A model generated the notes under the pieces. That model had not been told where the DNA came from and ran no database searches. It saw only the letters and a list, made by a program, of their open reading frames with translations. This document shows, one piece after another, positions 41,194 to 50,451 of a DNA stretch of 64,000 nucleotides; position 1 is the first letter of the stretch; each line of letters begins with the position of its first letter. The position numbers and the translations under genes are program-made. This stretch comes from Allobosea sp. (GTDB taxonomy: Bacteria; Pseudomonadota; Alphaproteobacteria; Rhizobiales; Beijerinckiaceae), in NCBI RefSeq assembly GCF_017308015.1, contig NZ_JAFKFW010000002.1, positions 558,001 to 622,000 on the forward strand, in the 5' to 3' direction.

Positions 41194-42159
41194 ATGGAAA
41201 TATTTCCAAGCCGGATATCATATATTTTGATTATCGCTATCGCAATAATCAATGCTATACTAATATATAACTCAAATATAATATTTCCAGTAGATCAATT
41301 GTTAACGCCAGCAATCAGCTCAGCTATACTTTTATTTATTTCAATAATTCTTTTTAGTGTAAATTATACCATATTAACACTGAAAATAATCATGACAAAA
41401 ATTGCCTACATATTTCAAGGAATTATATTCCTTCAACTGGCATGGATAAATGTTAGAGTCCTTAACCACGCTAGCATGGCTTTATCTTTTCCATACGCAG
41501 ATGATATCCTGATTAATTGGGACAGATTTCTCAATTTTAATTGGAAACAATATTTTTATTTTGTACAGAATAATGAGATTGTTAAAACAGTATTTGATTA
41601 TAGCTATACATCTCTTACATTTTTCAGTTTTTGGAGCTTTATCATCCTCGTTGTCCAAAAAGATTTGAAAAGAACCTGTTTTTTCCTTGAAACATTTCTG
41701 TTTACTGCCGTCATCTGTACAGCGATCGGGATGTTTTTCCCAGCGAAAGCAGCCGTTGCAATGTACTATGGCGACGCAAAAACACTTGCAAATCTCGATA
41801 CTCTCCCAGGCGTCTACCATATCGAAGCGATGCAAAGATTGCGAAGCGGATTACCATTCTCGCTCGATCTGAACGATCTTCCGGGTCTAGTGACGTTTCC
41901 TTCTTTCCACACGGCGGCAGGAATCATTCTCGTCATCAGCTTTTGGCGAACTGCTCTTTTTCCCGTCATCCTCCTCTATAGCGCGACCATGATCGCCTCC
42001 ACGCCTGTGCTCGGCGGGCACTACTTTGTCGACCTGATCGGCGGCACAATGGTGGCGGTTCTGGTTGCCTTCGCCTTCGGAGCCCTTCCCGCCTACAGAG
42101 GCCTGTTCGTTCAGGCGGGCACTGAACTCCCTTCAACCAGACCGGCGACAACCGGTTAG
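41194..42159 (+). CDS. PAP2-superfamily membrane phosphatase (Aur1/Ipt1-like)
   Basis: A 321-residue integral membrane protein with several hydrophobic helices and the PAP2 C2 and C3 motifs: TFPSFHTAAG (His239) and GGHYFVDLIGG (His276, Asp280). The form resembles the Aur1/Ipt1-type PAP2 group, which works on lipid-linked phosphates or transfers inositol phosphate. The substrate is unknown. The DNA is odd: 13 of 60 bases are G or C at 41221-41280, about half at 41701-41880, and 38 of 60 at 42001-42060. The ribosome binding site is weak. Foreign origin of at least the 5' part is likely. Confidence 0.82.
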   Translation: MEIFPSRISYILIIAIAIINAILIYNSNIIFPVDQLLTPAISSAILLFISIILFSVNYTILTLKIIMTKIAYIFQGIIFLQLAWINVRVLNHASMALSFPYADDILINWDRFLNFNWKQYFYFVQNNEIVKTVFDYSYTSLTFFSFWSFIILVVQKDLKRTCFFLETFLFTAVICTAIGMFFPAKAAVAMYYGDAKTLANLDTLPGVYHIEAMQRLRSGLPFSLDLNDLPGLVTFPSFHTAAGIILVISFWRTALFPVILLYSATMIASTPVLGGHYFVDLIGGTMVAVLVAFAFGALPAYRGLFVQAGTELPSTRPATTG

Positions 42160-42406
42160 CGCCTCGCTGCCGTACTTCCAGCATTCCTGAATCGTCCGAC
42201 CTCCATCGCTCCACAATTCACCGCGATGTTCGCGATCATCGTCGGCGTCGTGGAGACGGCTCACTCGTGCTACGCGCTGCTGGCTTTGCGAATAAGCTCG
42301 AGGTTCGTGGACCATGGAGGCAAGCAGCGGACGGTACGCGCCGCAGGCCTGAGCTTTGCGGCCCCGGGCGCGGGGCTTTACGATTGTCGGCATCGGGGCG
42401 ATTGCG

Positions 42407-42538
42407 TTAGCAAAGCACCTCCGGCAGCCTGCGCGAGAGCCTCCTCTCCCGCCATAAGCACTCGTCGATAGCCGACCGAGCCCCAACTTCCTCGGCATAA
42501 TCGGCCAGGAACAGACATTCACTGTCCCAGTTTGTCAT
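42407..42538 (-). CDS. Possible small protein (43 aa)
   Basis: An ATG-started frame of 43 codons that opens MTNWDSECLFLADYAEEVGA and ends RRLPEVLC. The amino-acid mix is protein-like (Trp, Cys and acidic residues) and unlike a random high-GC frame. There is no clear ribosome binding site and no known family, so it may be a chance frame or a fragment of an older gene. Confidence 0.25.
   Translation of the reverse strand: MTNWDSECLFLADYAEEVGARSAIDECLWRERRLSRRLPEVLC
42508..42532 (+). promoter_or_regulatory. EcfG-like promoter before the monooxygenase gene
   Basis: GGAAC, 16 bases, AGTT differs from the EcfG consensus only in the first base of the -10 half. It ends about 118 bases before the monooxygenase start and faces it. 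Confidence 0.35.
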
Positions 42539-42650
42539 CAACGATCAGATACGAAGAGCCCAGAAGCGATAGTTCGGCCCTTGCCGTAACATCCGGACTT
42601 TCGAACGGTTATCGTGCCTCCCGACGCGAAATTGCAACAGGAAGCACTTG

Positions 42651-43007
42651 ATGATCGTAATGGTATTCGAATTCGAAGTCGACCCAAACGAACTCGATGA
42701 ATATTTGAAGGAATCCGCCAATCTCAGGCAGCATCTTGCAGGCATAGACGGCTTCATCTCTGTGGAACGTTTTGAAAACACCGCGCAGCCGGGACGTTTC
42801 GTTGCGATCGGTTATTTCGGGAACGAAGATTCCGTCCAACGCTGGCGAAATTTGCCTCAGCATCGACGCGCACAAACACTAGGTCGCAGCAAATTCTTCA
42901 CGGGTTACCGACTCGTGATGGCGGCCGTGACGCGCGATTATACGCGCGATCTGCGCGCAACGGCCCCACAGGACAGCAATATGGCCCACGCCGTCCAAAA
43001 GGGATGA
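42651..43007 (+). CDS. Antibiotic biosynthesis monooxygenase (ABM) family protein
   Basis: A 118-residue protein of the dimeric ferredoxin-like ABM fold. VFEFEVDPNELDEYLKESANL, then GFISVERFENTAQPGRFVAIGYF, W(R)NLPQHRRAQTLGRS and YRLVMAAVTRDYT match the family order of strand, helix and HRxAQxxGR. ABM proteins include quinol oxygenases and haem-degrading enzymes; many are uncharacterised. AGGAAG lies six bases before the ATG. GC content (26 of 60 bases at 42661-42720) is well below that of the flanking genes, so it may belong to the same transferred segment as the PAP2 gene. Confidence 0.8.
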   Translation: MIVMVFEFEVDPNELDEYLKESANLRQHLAGIDGFISVERFENTAQPGRFVAIGYFGNEDSVQRWRNLPQHRRAQTLGRSKFFTGYRLVMAAVTRDYTRDLRATAPQDSNMAHAVQKG

Positions 43008-43268
43008 CATATGTTCGAGCTGACATGTATTTGAACCGCTCCCCGGTGTTGGCAACCAACCAGATGACGAGTTGGCAAATATCGCGGGCATCGTCCCGGA
43101 ACGACAGCCCACATCTTCTGATCTGCCATTGGTGCGGGCCAACCACTTCACAATGCGCATCTGACGCCCCCCTTCCCCACCCCTCATTCCGGCTGATCGA
43201 TCCGATCTGCGCTTGTCATGAGACAAGCCACGAAGCGCCAGCTAGCGTCCGTGCGGAGGAGAGAACCG

Positions 43269-43718
43269 ATGGCCGAAATCACCATTCGTCCGCTTGCCGC
43301 GACCGACCGGGATGCCTGGACCCCGCTCTGGCATGGCTACCTGACCTTCTACAAGGCGACGCTGCCGCCGGAGATCGACGCGATCACCTTCGGGCGCCTG
43401 ACTGGAGGCCAGGAACCGATGGGTGGCTTCATCGCCCTCCAGGGCGACAAGCCTCTGGGCATGACCAACTGGGTGCTCCACCGCACGACCTGGAGCGAGA
43501 AGCCGATCTGCTATCTGCAGGATCTTTTCACCGTGCCGGAATCACGCGGCACCGGCGTCGGCCGCAAGCTGATCGAAGCCGTGAACCAGATGGCGCGGGC
43601 GAAGAACTGCTTCCGCGTCTACTGGCAGACGCATGAATCCAACCTGCAGGCGCAGGAACTCTACAACAAGGTCGCCGACAAGTCAGGCTTCATCGTCTAC
43701 CGCCAGCCGCTCGGCTGA
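43269..43718 (+). CDS. GNAT N-acetyltransferase
   Basis: A 149-residue acetyltransferase. The acetyl-CoA pyrophosphate loop is in LQDLFTVPESRGTGVGRKLIEAV and the last strands in YWQTHESNLQAQELYNKVADKSGFIVYRQP. This resembles the small GNAT proteins that acetylate polyamines or amino-acid-like substrates, but the target is unknown. A very strong GGAGGAGAG ribosome binding site precedes ATG 43269. Host-like base composition resumes here. The next gene begins 20 bases later. Confidence 0.92.
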   Translation: MAEITIRPLAATDRDAWTPLWHGYLTFYKATLPPEIDAITFGRLTGGQEPMGGFIALQGDKPLGMTNWVLHRTTWSEKPICYLQDLFTVPESRGTGVGRKLIEAVNQMARAKNCFRVYWQTHESNLQAQELYNKVADKSGFIVYRQPLG

Positions 43719-43738
43719 GAAACCAGGCGGAAGCGATC

Positions 43739-44560
43739 ATGATCGCGATCCGCGACAGAGGGGAGATCGTCGAGTGGCTCGCAGCCGAGCCACTCGCCAA
43801 TGTCGTCCTGCTCAAGCATCTGCACGCCTTTCCGCGACATGCACGGGCGGTTCAGTACCGCTCGCAGGCACGCACGGCGACGCTCGTCCTGCTCGACACC
43901 GCAGCGAGCGACTACGACCGCAAGACCTATCCGACGATGGCCCATGCCGCTCTCATCCGCAGCGACGACGCGGCGCTGACGGAAGCGCTGCTCGCCGAGC
44001 TTCCGGCGGATGGCGGAATCGTCTTCAAGCTGTGCAGCGCGGCCGAACACGATGTCGTCCAGCGACGCTATCCACTCATCCGCAGAACCAGCTTCCTGTC
44101 CTTCACATCGCCCGCACACATTTCCGACCGTGACGGCGTCATCGTTACGAACAGAGCGACGGATGCGATGTACGCGCTCTATCAAACGCAGGATCATGCG
44201 CGGGACTGGCTTTCGCCGCTTCTGGCAAGCGGAAGCGCCTTCACCTGCATGATCGGCTCAGACGACCAACCGCTCTCCGTCTGCTTAGCCTTCGAGAGCC
44301 ATGGCGAAGTCTGGGAGATCGGCGGCGTGGTCACCCGGCCCGACCAACGCGGGCGCGGTCTCGGCGCGCGCGTGGTCGGCGCAGCGCTCGACGAGCTGGC
44401 GCGGCGCAGGTTGCTGGCGCGCTATCAGGTCCATGAGGACAATATCGCCTCGATCCGGCTGGCCAACGCGCTCGGGATGAGGTCGCTGCTGCGCCTGACC
44501 CACTACCTGCACGAGCATCGGCCGCCGGACTCAGCTGGCGTCAGCGGCCGCCGCTCTTGA
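43739..44560 (+). CDS. GNAT-family acetyltransferase with long N-terminal half
   Basis: A 273-residue protein whose C-terminal half is a GNAT domain: [23 protein letters not shown] is the acetyl-CoA loop and [22 protein letters not shown] the end of the domain. The first half (about residues 1-140) is a degenerate GNAT-like or family-specific domain, as in FR47-like proteins. The substrate is unknown. It probably shares a transcript with the GNAT gene 20 bases upstream, and its 3' end overlaps rnhA on the other strand by 20 bases. Confidence 0.85.
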   Translation: MIAIRDRGEIVEWLAAEPLANVVLLKHLHAFPRHARAVQYRSQARTATLVLLDTAASDYDRKTYPTMAHAALIRSDDAALTEALLAELPADGGIVFKLCSAAEHDVVQRRYPLIRRTSFLSFTSPAHISDRDGVIVTNRATDAMYALYQTQDHARDWLSPLLASGSAFTCMIGSDDQPLSVCLAFESHGEVWEIGGVVTRPDQRGRGLGARVVGAALDELARRRLLARYQVHEDNIASIRLANALGMRSLLRLTHYLHEHRPPDSAGVSGRRS

Positions 44561-44993
44561 ACGGCGCCATGCCGGCACGCGCCAGGGCGTCGGCTCGCTC
44601 GTTCATCTCGTCGCCAGCGTGACCTTTGACCCATTTCCATTCGATCTTGTGGCGGCCGAGCGCGGCTTCGAGGCGCTGCCACAGTTCGGCGTTCTTGACC
44701 GGCTTGCGATCGGCCGTCTTCCAGCCGTTCTTCTTCCAGCCGTGGATCCAGCCAGTGATGCCCTGCCGCAGGTACTGGCTGTCCGTGTGCAGCGCGACCG
44801 TGACCGGGCGCTTCAACGCCTCCAGCGCCGCGATTGCCGCCATCAATTCCATGCGGTTGTTGGTGGTCTGGGCCTCGCCACCGGAGAGCTCCTTCTCGAC
44901 GCCGTTGAAGGTCAGGATCGCCCCCCAGCCGCCGGGCCCTGGGTTCCCGGAGCAGGCACCGTCCGTCCAGACTTCGACCGTGTCGCCGCTCAC
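44541..44993 (-). CDS. rnhA: Ribonuclease HI
   Basis: A 150-residue RNase HI, which degrades RNA in RNA-DNA hybrids. The four catalytic acids are Asp11 ([15 protein letters not shown]), Glu49 (NNRMELMAA), Asp71 (HTDSQYL) and Asp135 (NERADALA), with the flexible His125 (VKGHAGD). It overlaps thrB by four bases, completing ispH-thrB-rnhA, a conserved Rhizobiales operon. Confidence 0.97.
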   Translation of the reverse strand: MSGDTVEVWTDGACSGNPGPGGWGAILTFNGVEKELSGGEAQTTNNRMELMAAIAALEALKRPVTVALHTDSQYLRQGITGWIHGWKKNGWKTADRKPVKNAELWQRLEAALGRHKIEWKWVKGHAGDEMNERADALARAGMAPFKSGGR

Positions 44994-45955
44994 CGTTTCA
45001 GCCCGTATTCGCGAGCATCGGCAACGCGCTGGTGGAAGGCAAGCTTGCGGTCGTATTCGAGCGGGTCATGCGGCTTGACCAGCGCCCCAGATGGTACGTT
45101 GAGCCAGTCGACCAGGCGCGTCAGCAGGAAGCGCAAGGCGCTGCCCCGGCAGAGCTGTGGCAGTGCCTCGACCTCCGCCTCGTTCAGCGGCCGGACGCTC
45201 TCGTAACCCGCGAGCATGGCCTGGCCCTTGGTCAGGTTGAACGAGCCGTCGGCCTCGAAACACCAGGAATTCAGGCAGATCGCGAGGTCGTAGGCATAGG
45301 CGTCGGTGCAGGCGAAATAGAAATCGATCAGGCCCGAGAGCCGGTCGCCGATGAAGAAAACGTTATTGGGGAAGAGATCGGCATGGATCACGCCGCGCGG
45401 CAATCCTTGCGGCCAGCTCGCCTCGTGCACGGCGATCTCGGCGGCGACCCGGCGGGCAAGACCGGGCGAGACCTTGTCAGCGTCTGCGCCAGCCTGATCC
45501 GCCAGCGGCCGCCAGCCCGGCACGGAGAGCGCGTTGACCCGCTCCATCGCGAAATCGGCGCCGGCCTGATGCAGCAGGGCGAGGCCGCGGCCAAGTTCCT
45601 GGCAATGGGCGGATGTCGGGCGACGCACCGAGAGGCCGTCTAGGAAGGTGACGATTGCTGCCGGGCGGCCGGCAAGGCGGCCGAGCATCTCGCCCCGGCT
45701 GTCGCTGACCGGCTGCGGGCAGATCACCCCTCGCGAAGCCAGATGCTGAATCAGGCCGAGGAAGAACGGCAGGTCGTCCGGGTTCACCCGCTTCTCGTAG
45801 AGCGTGAGGATGAAGGCGCCCTGCGTGGTGCGGATCAGATAGTTCGAATTCTCGACGCCCTCGGCGATGCCCTTGGCGGAGAGGAGGTCGCCGATGCCGT
45901 AGCGCGCCACGAAAGCGGCCATCTCGTCATCGGGCACTTCGGTATAGACGGCCAC
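44990..45955 (-). CDS. thrB: Homoserine kinase (APH-fold ThrB)
   Basis: A 321-residue homoserine kinase of the aminoglycoside-phosphotransferase fold (ThrB type 2), which makes O-phosphohomoserine for thr[23 protein letters not shown] is the nucleotide-binding region, [14 protein letters not shown] the catalytic loop (Asp in HADLFPNN) and [19 protein letters not shown] the metal-binding motif. It lies 21 bases after ispH. The partner gene thrC is about 11 kb away on the opposite strand. Confidence 0.96.
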   Translation of the reverse strand: MAVYTEVPDDEMAAFVARYGIGDLLSAKGIAEGVENSNYLIRTTQGAFILTLYEKRVNPDDLPFFLGLIQHLASRGVICPQPVSDSRGEMLGRLAGRPAAIVTFLDGLSVRRPTSAHCQELGRGLALLHQAGADFAMERVNALSVPGWRPLADQAGADADKVSPGLARRVAAEIAVHEASWPQGLPRGVIHADLFPNNVFFIGDRLSGLIDFYFACTDAYAYDLAICLNSWCFEADGSFNLTKGQAMLAGYESVRPLNEAEVEALPQLCRGSALRFLLTRLVDWLNVPSGALVKPHDPLEYDRKLAFHQRVADAREYGLKR

Positions 45956-45976
45956 GATCGTACTCTTCTGCTGGAA

Positions 45977-46966
45977 CTATTCGGCCGCGTCGGACGCCGC
46001 CTCGCCGCGCAACTCGCGGGGCAGGGGGAAGAAGACGTTCTCGTCGGCAGTCGAGACGGTCTCGACCCGTACCTCGTAGCGGGCGGCGAAAGCGTCGATG
46101 ATTTCCTCGACCAGCACCTCGGGCGCACTGGCACCGGCGGTGATGCCAAGACTACGGATATTCCCGAAGACCGACCAGTCGATCTCGTCGGTGCGCAGGA
46201 CGAGCCGCGCAACCGGGCAGCCGGCCCGCTCGGCCACCTCGCGCAGGCGCTGCGAGTTCGAGGAATTGGGCGAGCCGACCACGATCAGCCCGTCGACCTG
46301 CGGCGCGACGCGCTTCACTGCCTCCTGGCGGTTGGTCGTGGCGTAGCAGATGTCTTCCTTGTGAGGAGCGATCAGCTCGGGGAAACGGGCCTGCAAGGCT
46401 TCGACGATCTCACGGGTGTCATCGACCGAGAGGGTGGTCTGCGTGACATAGGCGAGCGGCTGCCCCTCCGGCGCGATCAACGTGGCGACGTCGTCCAGCG
46501 TCTCGATCAGCGTGATCGCGCCCTCGGGCAATTGGCCCATCGTGCCGATCACTTCGGGATGGCCGGCATGGCCGACGAGCAGGATATGGCGGCCGCGCTT
46601 GTGGTGAACCTCGGCCTCGCGATGGACCTTGGTGACCAACGGACAGGTCGCGTCGATGGCGAAAAGATTGCGCGCCTTCGCCGCCGCCGGCACCGCCTTG
46701 GCGACACCATGGGCCGAGAAGATCACGGGGCGCGTTTCGTCGGGCACCTCGTCGAGCTCGGCGACGAAGACCGCACCCTTCCGCTTCAGGGATTCGACGA
46801 CGTATTTGTTATGGACGATCTCGTGGCGGACATAGACCGGCGCGCCATGCAGCATCAACGCCTTCTCGACGGCGTCGATGGCGCGCACCACCCCGGCGCA
46901 GAAACCGCGCGGGGCGCAGAGCAAAATGTCGAGCGGTGGCTTGGTCACGCGCGAAGATACCTCCAT
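45977..46966 (-). CDS. ispH: 4-hydroxy-3-methylbut-2-enyl diphosphate reductase
   Basis: A 329-residue IspH, the last enzyme of the MEP pathway, making IPP and DMAPP with an iron-sulfur cluster. Its three cysteines are in [24 protein letters not shown] and [13 protein letters not shown] or [10 protein letters not shown] positions, and QTTLSVDDT and [10 protein letters not shown] are typical. It heads the ispH-thrB-rnhA operon. Length is normal. Confidence 0.96.
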   Translation of the reverse strand: MEVSSRVTKPPLDILLCAPRGFCAGVVRAIDAVEKALMLHGAPVYVRHEIVHNKYVVESLKRKGAVFVAELDEVPDETRPVIFSAHGVAKAVPAAAKARNLFAIDATCPLVTKVHREAEVHHKRGRHILLVGHAGHPEVIGTMGQLPEGAITLIETLDDVATLIAPEGQPLAYVTQTTLSVDDTREIVEALQARFPELIAPHKEDICYATTNRQEAVKRVAPQVDGLIVVGSPNSSNSQRLREVAERAGCPVARLVLRTDEIDWSVFGNIRSLGITAGASAPEVLVEEIIDAFAARYEVRVETVSTADENVFFPLPRELRGEAASDAAE

Positions 46967-47146
46967 CGATCCGCGTCTTCTTTCGGCGGGATCGGGGCGA
47001 TGTCAAGGAAGCGAAGCAGCGCAGGCGAGGCCGCCATGCCGATTGCCTCTCGCAGGATCGTCATCGAAAGCCTAGATAGAGCGACGGCCCGCCACGCCGC
47101 GCGTCGCGCCTGACCGTAAAACCCGTTCCCAAACCCTGAGTGCCGT

Positions 47147-49012
47147 ATGGCCGACGCCGCCTCGCATGCCAGCTATCTGCCACCGATCCTGACGTTCTGC
47201 GCCGGGGCGGTGATCGCCGTCCCGCTCTTCCGCAAGCTCGGCCAGTCGGCGGTGCTGGGCTATCTCGCTGCGGGCATCGTCATAGGCCCCTCGCTTCTCG
47301 GCGTGATCAAGGATCCCGGCACGATCCGCGGCACCGCCGAGATCGGCGTCGTGCTGCTGCTCTTCCTCGTTGGCCTCGAACTGCAGCCGTCGCGGCTCTA
47401 TTCGATGCGCAAGGACATCCTGGGCTCAGGCCTCACGCAGATGGGGCTCAGCGCCGCCGGCATCGGCCTCGCCGGCTGGTGGTTCGGCCTGTCGGCAGCC
47501 GGAGCAGTCGCCGTCGGCGTCGCGCTCGCCCTGTCGGCGACCTCGATCGCGCTGCAATTGCTGGAGGAGCGCGGCGACGGCAACGAAACCTATGGCCGCC
47601 GCACCTTCTCGATTCTGCTGTTCCAGGACATGGCGATCGCGCCCGTGCTGGCGCTGCTGCCGTTGCTCGCGACCACCGGCGGGCAGCAAGCCGGCAGCCT
47701 GATGCGGGCGCTGGCAAGCCTCGGCATCGCGCTCTTCGCGCTGGTGCTGATCGTGCTGGCCGGGCGCTATGTCATGAACCCGTTCTTCCGCATCCTGGCC
47801 CATACCGGCGCGAAGGATGTGATGACGGCCGCCGCGCTGCTGATCGTGCTCGGCGCGGCCTTGCTGATGGAGCATGTCGGGCTTTCAATGGCGATGGGCG
47901 CCTTCCTCGCCGGCGTGATGCTGGCTGACTCGCATTTCCGGCACGAGCTGGAGGCCGACATCGAGCCGTTCCGCGGCGTGCTGCTCGGCCTGTTCTTCAT
48001 GGCGGTCGGCATGTCGCTCGACCTCAAGCTCGTCGCCGACAACTGGATGCTGCTGGCGCTCGCTGCGCCGCTTCTGGTGCTGTTCAAGATCGCGGTGGTG
48101 ACCTCGATCCTGCGGCTCTCCTGCTCGTCATGGCTCGAGGCGATCCGGGCGGGTGCCCTGCTCTCGCCGGCCGGGGAATTCGCCTTCGTGCTTCTGCCGC
48201 TCGGCCTCGCGAAGGGGCTGCTGACCGCGCAGCAATCGGCAATGGTCACCGCGCTTGCCGCGATCAGTATGCTGCTCGGCCCGATCGTCGCCAAGCTGAT
48301 CGACGCCATGCTGCTGGCCCGCGTCCAGCCCGCGACGATGGACGAGGATTACGAGGGCGCCGGCGACAGCCCGGTGATGGTGATCGGCTTCGGCCGCTTC
48401 GGGCAGATCGTGACGCAGGCTCTGCTGCTCCAGCATATCGACGTGACGGTCATCGATTCCGATGTCGAGCGCATCCGCTCGGCCGCACAGTTCGGCTTCA
48501 AGATCTATTACGGCGACGGCACGCGGCTCGACGTGCTGCGCGCCGCCGGCGCCGGCAAGGCCCGCGTCATCTGCATCTGCGTCGACGACAAGCAGGCGGC
48601 GCTCCGGATCGTCGAGATGGTCAAGGCGGAGTTCCCCAGCGCGCGCCTGCATGTGCGGGCGTATGACCGCATCCATGCGATCGAACTGATGAAGGCGAAT
48701 GTCGACTTCCAGATGCGCGAGACCTTCGAATCGGCGCTCGGCTTCGGGCGCGTCACCCTGGAGACGCTGGGCCTGACCCGCGACGAGGCGGATCTCGTCA
48801 TCGACCATGTCAGGGACCGGGACGCGCAGCGCATGGAGATCCAGTTCCATGAGGGGCTCGCCGCAGCGATCGACCGCGTGCCACGCGTCTCGCCCGAACC
48901 TCTGGTCACGCCCAAGGCCAAGTCGAAGCCGCTCACGCCGGAGACGCGGCAGGTCATCGAGGATGGTGGAGCCGAGGTCGCGGTCGGCGGCGTCGGGGAG
49001 CCCGAAAGATGA
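47147..49012 (+). CDS. CPA2-family cation/proton antiporter (KefB-like)
   Basis: A 621-residue membrane transporter. The first 390 residues hold about 12 hydrophobic segments of the Na+/H+ exchanger fold, including FLVGLELQPSRL and ALALSATSIALQLLEE. A cytoplasmic TrkA_N domain follows (PVMVIGFGRFGQIVTQALLLQ, a Rossmann GxGxxG-like loop; YGDGTRLDVLRAAGA). The layout is that of KefB/KefC-like potassium efflux systems, often tied to glutathione-conjugate detoxification. Specificity cannot be read from sequence. Its stop overlaps the MATE gene start by four bases. Confidence 0.93.
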   Translation: MADAASHASYLPPILTFCAGAVIAVPLFRKLGQSAVLGYLAAGIVIGPSLLGVIKDPGTIRGTAEIGVVLLLFLVGLELQPSRLYSMRKDILGSGLTQMGLSAAGIGLAGWWFGLSAAGAVAVGVALALSATSIALQLLEERGDGNETYGRRTFSILLFQDMAIAPVLALLPLLATTGGQQAGSLMRALASLGIALFALVLIVLAGRYVMNPFFRILAHTGAKDVMTAAALLIVLGAALLMEHVGLSMAMGAFLAGVMLADSHFRHELEADIEPFRGVLLGLFFMAVGMSLDLKLVADNWMLLALAAPLLVLFKIAVVTSILRLSCSSWLEAIRAGALLSPAGEFAFVLLPLGLAKGLLTAQQSAMVTALAAISMLLGPIVAKLIDAMLLARVQPATMDEDYEGAGDSPVMVIGFGRFGQIVTQALLLQHIDVTVIDSDVERIRSAAQFGFKIYYGDGTRLDVLRAAGAGKARVICICVDDKQAALRIVEMVKAEFPSARLHVRAYDRIHAIELMKANVDFQMRETFESALGFGRVTLETLGLTRDEADLVIDHVRDRDAQRMEIQFHEGLAAAIDRVPRVSPEPLVTPKAKSKPLTPETRQVIEDGGAEVAVGGVGEPER

Positions 49013-50451
49013 GCCAGGCCTCGGCCCGGCCGCAGGCCGTCTTCCTCGAAGGTCCGCTGATGCGCCATGTCGCGGTAATGACCGCGACGGGTTCGATCGG
49101 CCTGATGGCGGTCTTCGTCGTCGACCTGCTGTCGCTGCTCTATGTCTCCTGGCTCGGACGCCCGGAAGCAACGGCCGGCGTCGGCTTTGCTACCATCGTG
49201 CTCTACCTGATGGTTTCGGTGAATGTCGGCCTGATGATCGCCGTCACGGCGCTGACCTCTCGTAGCATCGGTGCGGGCGACCGTCCGGCAGCGCGACGCA
49301 TCGCGGCCTCGACCCTGGTCCTGGCGGCGCTCGTCGCACTCGTCCTGTCGCTGGCGGCGCTGCCTTTCCTGCCGAAACTGCTGAGCCTGCTCGGCGCGCG
49401 CGACCAGTCGCATGCCGTCGCCCTTTCCTTCCTCTACATCGTGCTGCCATCGAACATCCTGATGGCGATCGGCATGGGCTTGTCCGGCATCCTGCGCGCG
49501 GTCGGCGACGCCAGGCGAGCGATGTTCGTGACGCTCGGCGGCGGCATCGTCACGGCCGGGCTCGACCCGCTGCTGATCTTCGGGTTCGGGCTCGGACCGG
49601 ACGGCGCCGCCATCGCCATCGTGCTCGCACGGGTCATCATCTGCGCCATCGGCTTCCATGGCTGCGTGGTGATCCATGACATGATCGAGAAGCCGCGGCT
49701 CTCCTTCATCCGGCAGGACAGCGCCCGGACCTTCGCGATCGCGGGACCGGCGATCCTGACCAATCTCTCCAATCCGATCGCCAATGCGGTCTTCGCCGGT
49801 GTCGTCGCGCGTTTCGGCGACGCGGCCGTGGCGGCACTCGCGATCATGGACCGGCTGGTGCCGGTCGCCTTCGGCGTGCTCTTCGCGCTGTCAGGCGCCG
49901 TCGGGCCCATCCTCGGCCAGAACTGGGGCGCCGGTCGCTTCGACCGGATGCGCCGAGGCCTGACCGATGCAGCGATCTTCGCCGGCGCCTCCGTGCTCGT
50001 CTCCTGGGCGCTGCTCTTCCTCTTCCGCGGCGCCGTCGTCTCCGCCTTCCATGCGACGGGGCTGACGGCGGAGCTCGTGCTCTTCTTCTGCCTGATCGCC
50101 GGGCCGATGTGGATCTTCGTCGGCATGCTCTTCGTCGCCAATGCCGCCTTCAACAATCTCGGCATGCCGTTCCTGTCGACGCTGTTCAGTTGGGGCCGGG
50201 CCACGCTCGGCACGATGCCGCTGGCCGTCCTCGGCGCCCATCTCGCCGGCCCGAAGGGCGCGCTCGCAGGCTCGGCTCTGGGGGCGGTCGCCTTCGGCGT
50301 GCTGGCGCTGGTCTTCGCCTTTCGCGGCATCACGCGCCTGGAGCGCAAGGCCGCGCAGCGCCGGGCTGCCATCGATTTGCCAGGCAAGGACACCCTGCTA
50401 TCGTCGCCCCAGAACCGCAACCAGGAGCCGGCCGGGGAGAGGCATCGATGA
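49009..50451 (+). CDS. MATE-family efflux transporter
   Basis: A 480-residue multidrug/toxin exporter with 12 hydrophobic helices in two halves. Paired MatE segments are visible, for example NVGLMIAVTALTSRSIGAGDRPAARR and GAVGPILGQNWGAGRFDRM. Substrate and coupling ion are unknown. It overlaps the antiporter gene upstream and the DUF937 gene downstream, so the three are likely one transcript. Confidence 0.93.
   Translation: MSQASARPQAVFLEGPLMRHVAVMTATGSIGLMAVFVVDLLSLLYVSWLGRPEATAGVGFATIVLYLMVSVNVGLMIAVTALTSRSIGAGDRPAARRIAASTLVLAALVALVLSLAALPFLPKLLSLLGARDQSHAVALSFLYIVLPSNILMAIGMGLSGILRAVGDARRAMFVTLGGGIVTAGLDPLLIFGFGLGPDGAAIAIVLARVIICAIGFHGCVVIHDMIEKPRLSFIRQDSARTFAIAGPAILTNLSNPIANAVFAGVVARFGDAAVAALAIMDRLVPVAFGVLFALSGAVGPILGQNWGAGRFDRMRRGLTDAAIFAGASVLVSWALLFLFRGAVVSAFHATGLTAELVLFFCLIAGPMWIFVGMLFVANAAFNNLGMPFLSTLFSWGRATLGTMPLAVLGAHLAGPKGALAGSALGAVAFGVLALVFAFRGITRLERKAAQRRAAIDLPGKDTLLSSPQNRNQEPAGERHR

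Larger units (their letters stand above)
42160..42650. other. Gene-poor region after the AT-rich gene
   Basis: About 490 bases with no convincing full-length gene. Contents: a low-confidence 43-codon minus-strand ORF (42407-42538) and an EcfG-like element (42508-42532) pointing at the monooxygenase gene. The remaining open frames have no family resemblance. It may be gene debris at the edge of a transferred segment. Confidence 0.45.

Noticed and set aside
43008..43268. Open frames on both strands between the ABM and GNAT genes
   Set aside because: They have no ribosome binding site and no protein-like composition, and they run into the neighbouring genes in the wrong frame.
40905..43268. Insertion sequence, integrase or tRNA attachment site bounding the AT-rich segment
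   Set aside because: No transposase-like frame, terminal inverted repeats, target duplication or tRNA end could be recognised by eye on either side.
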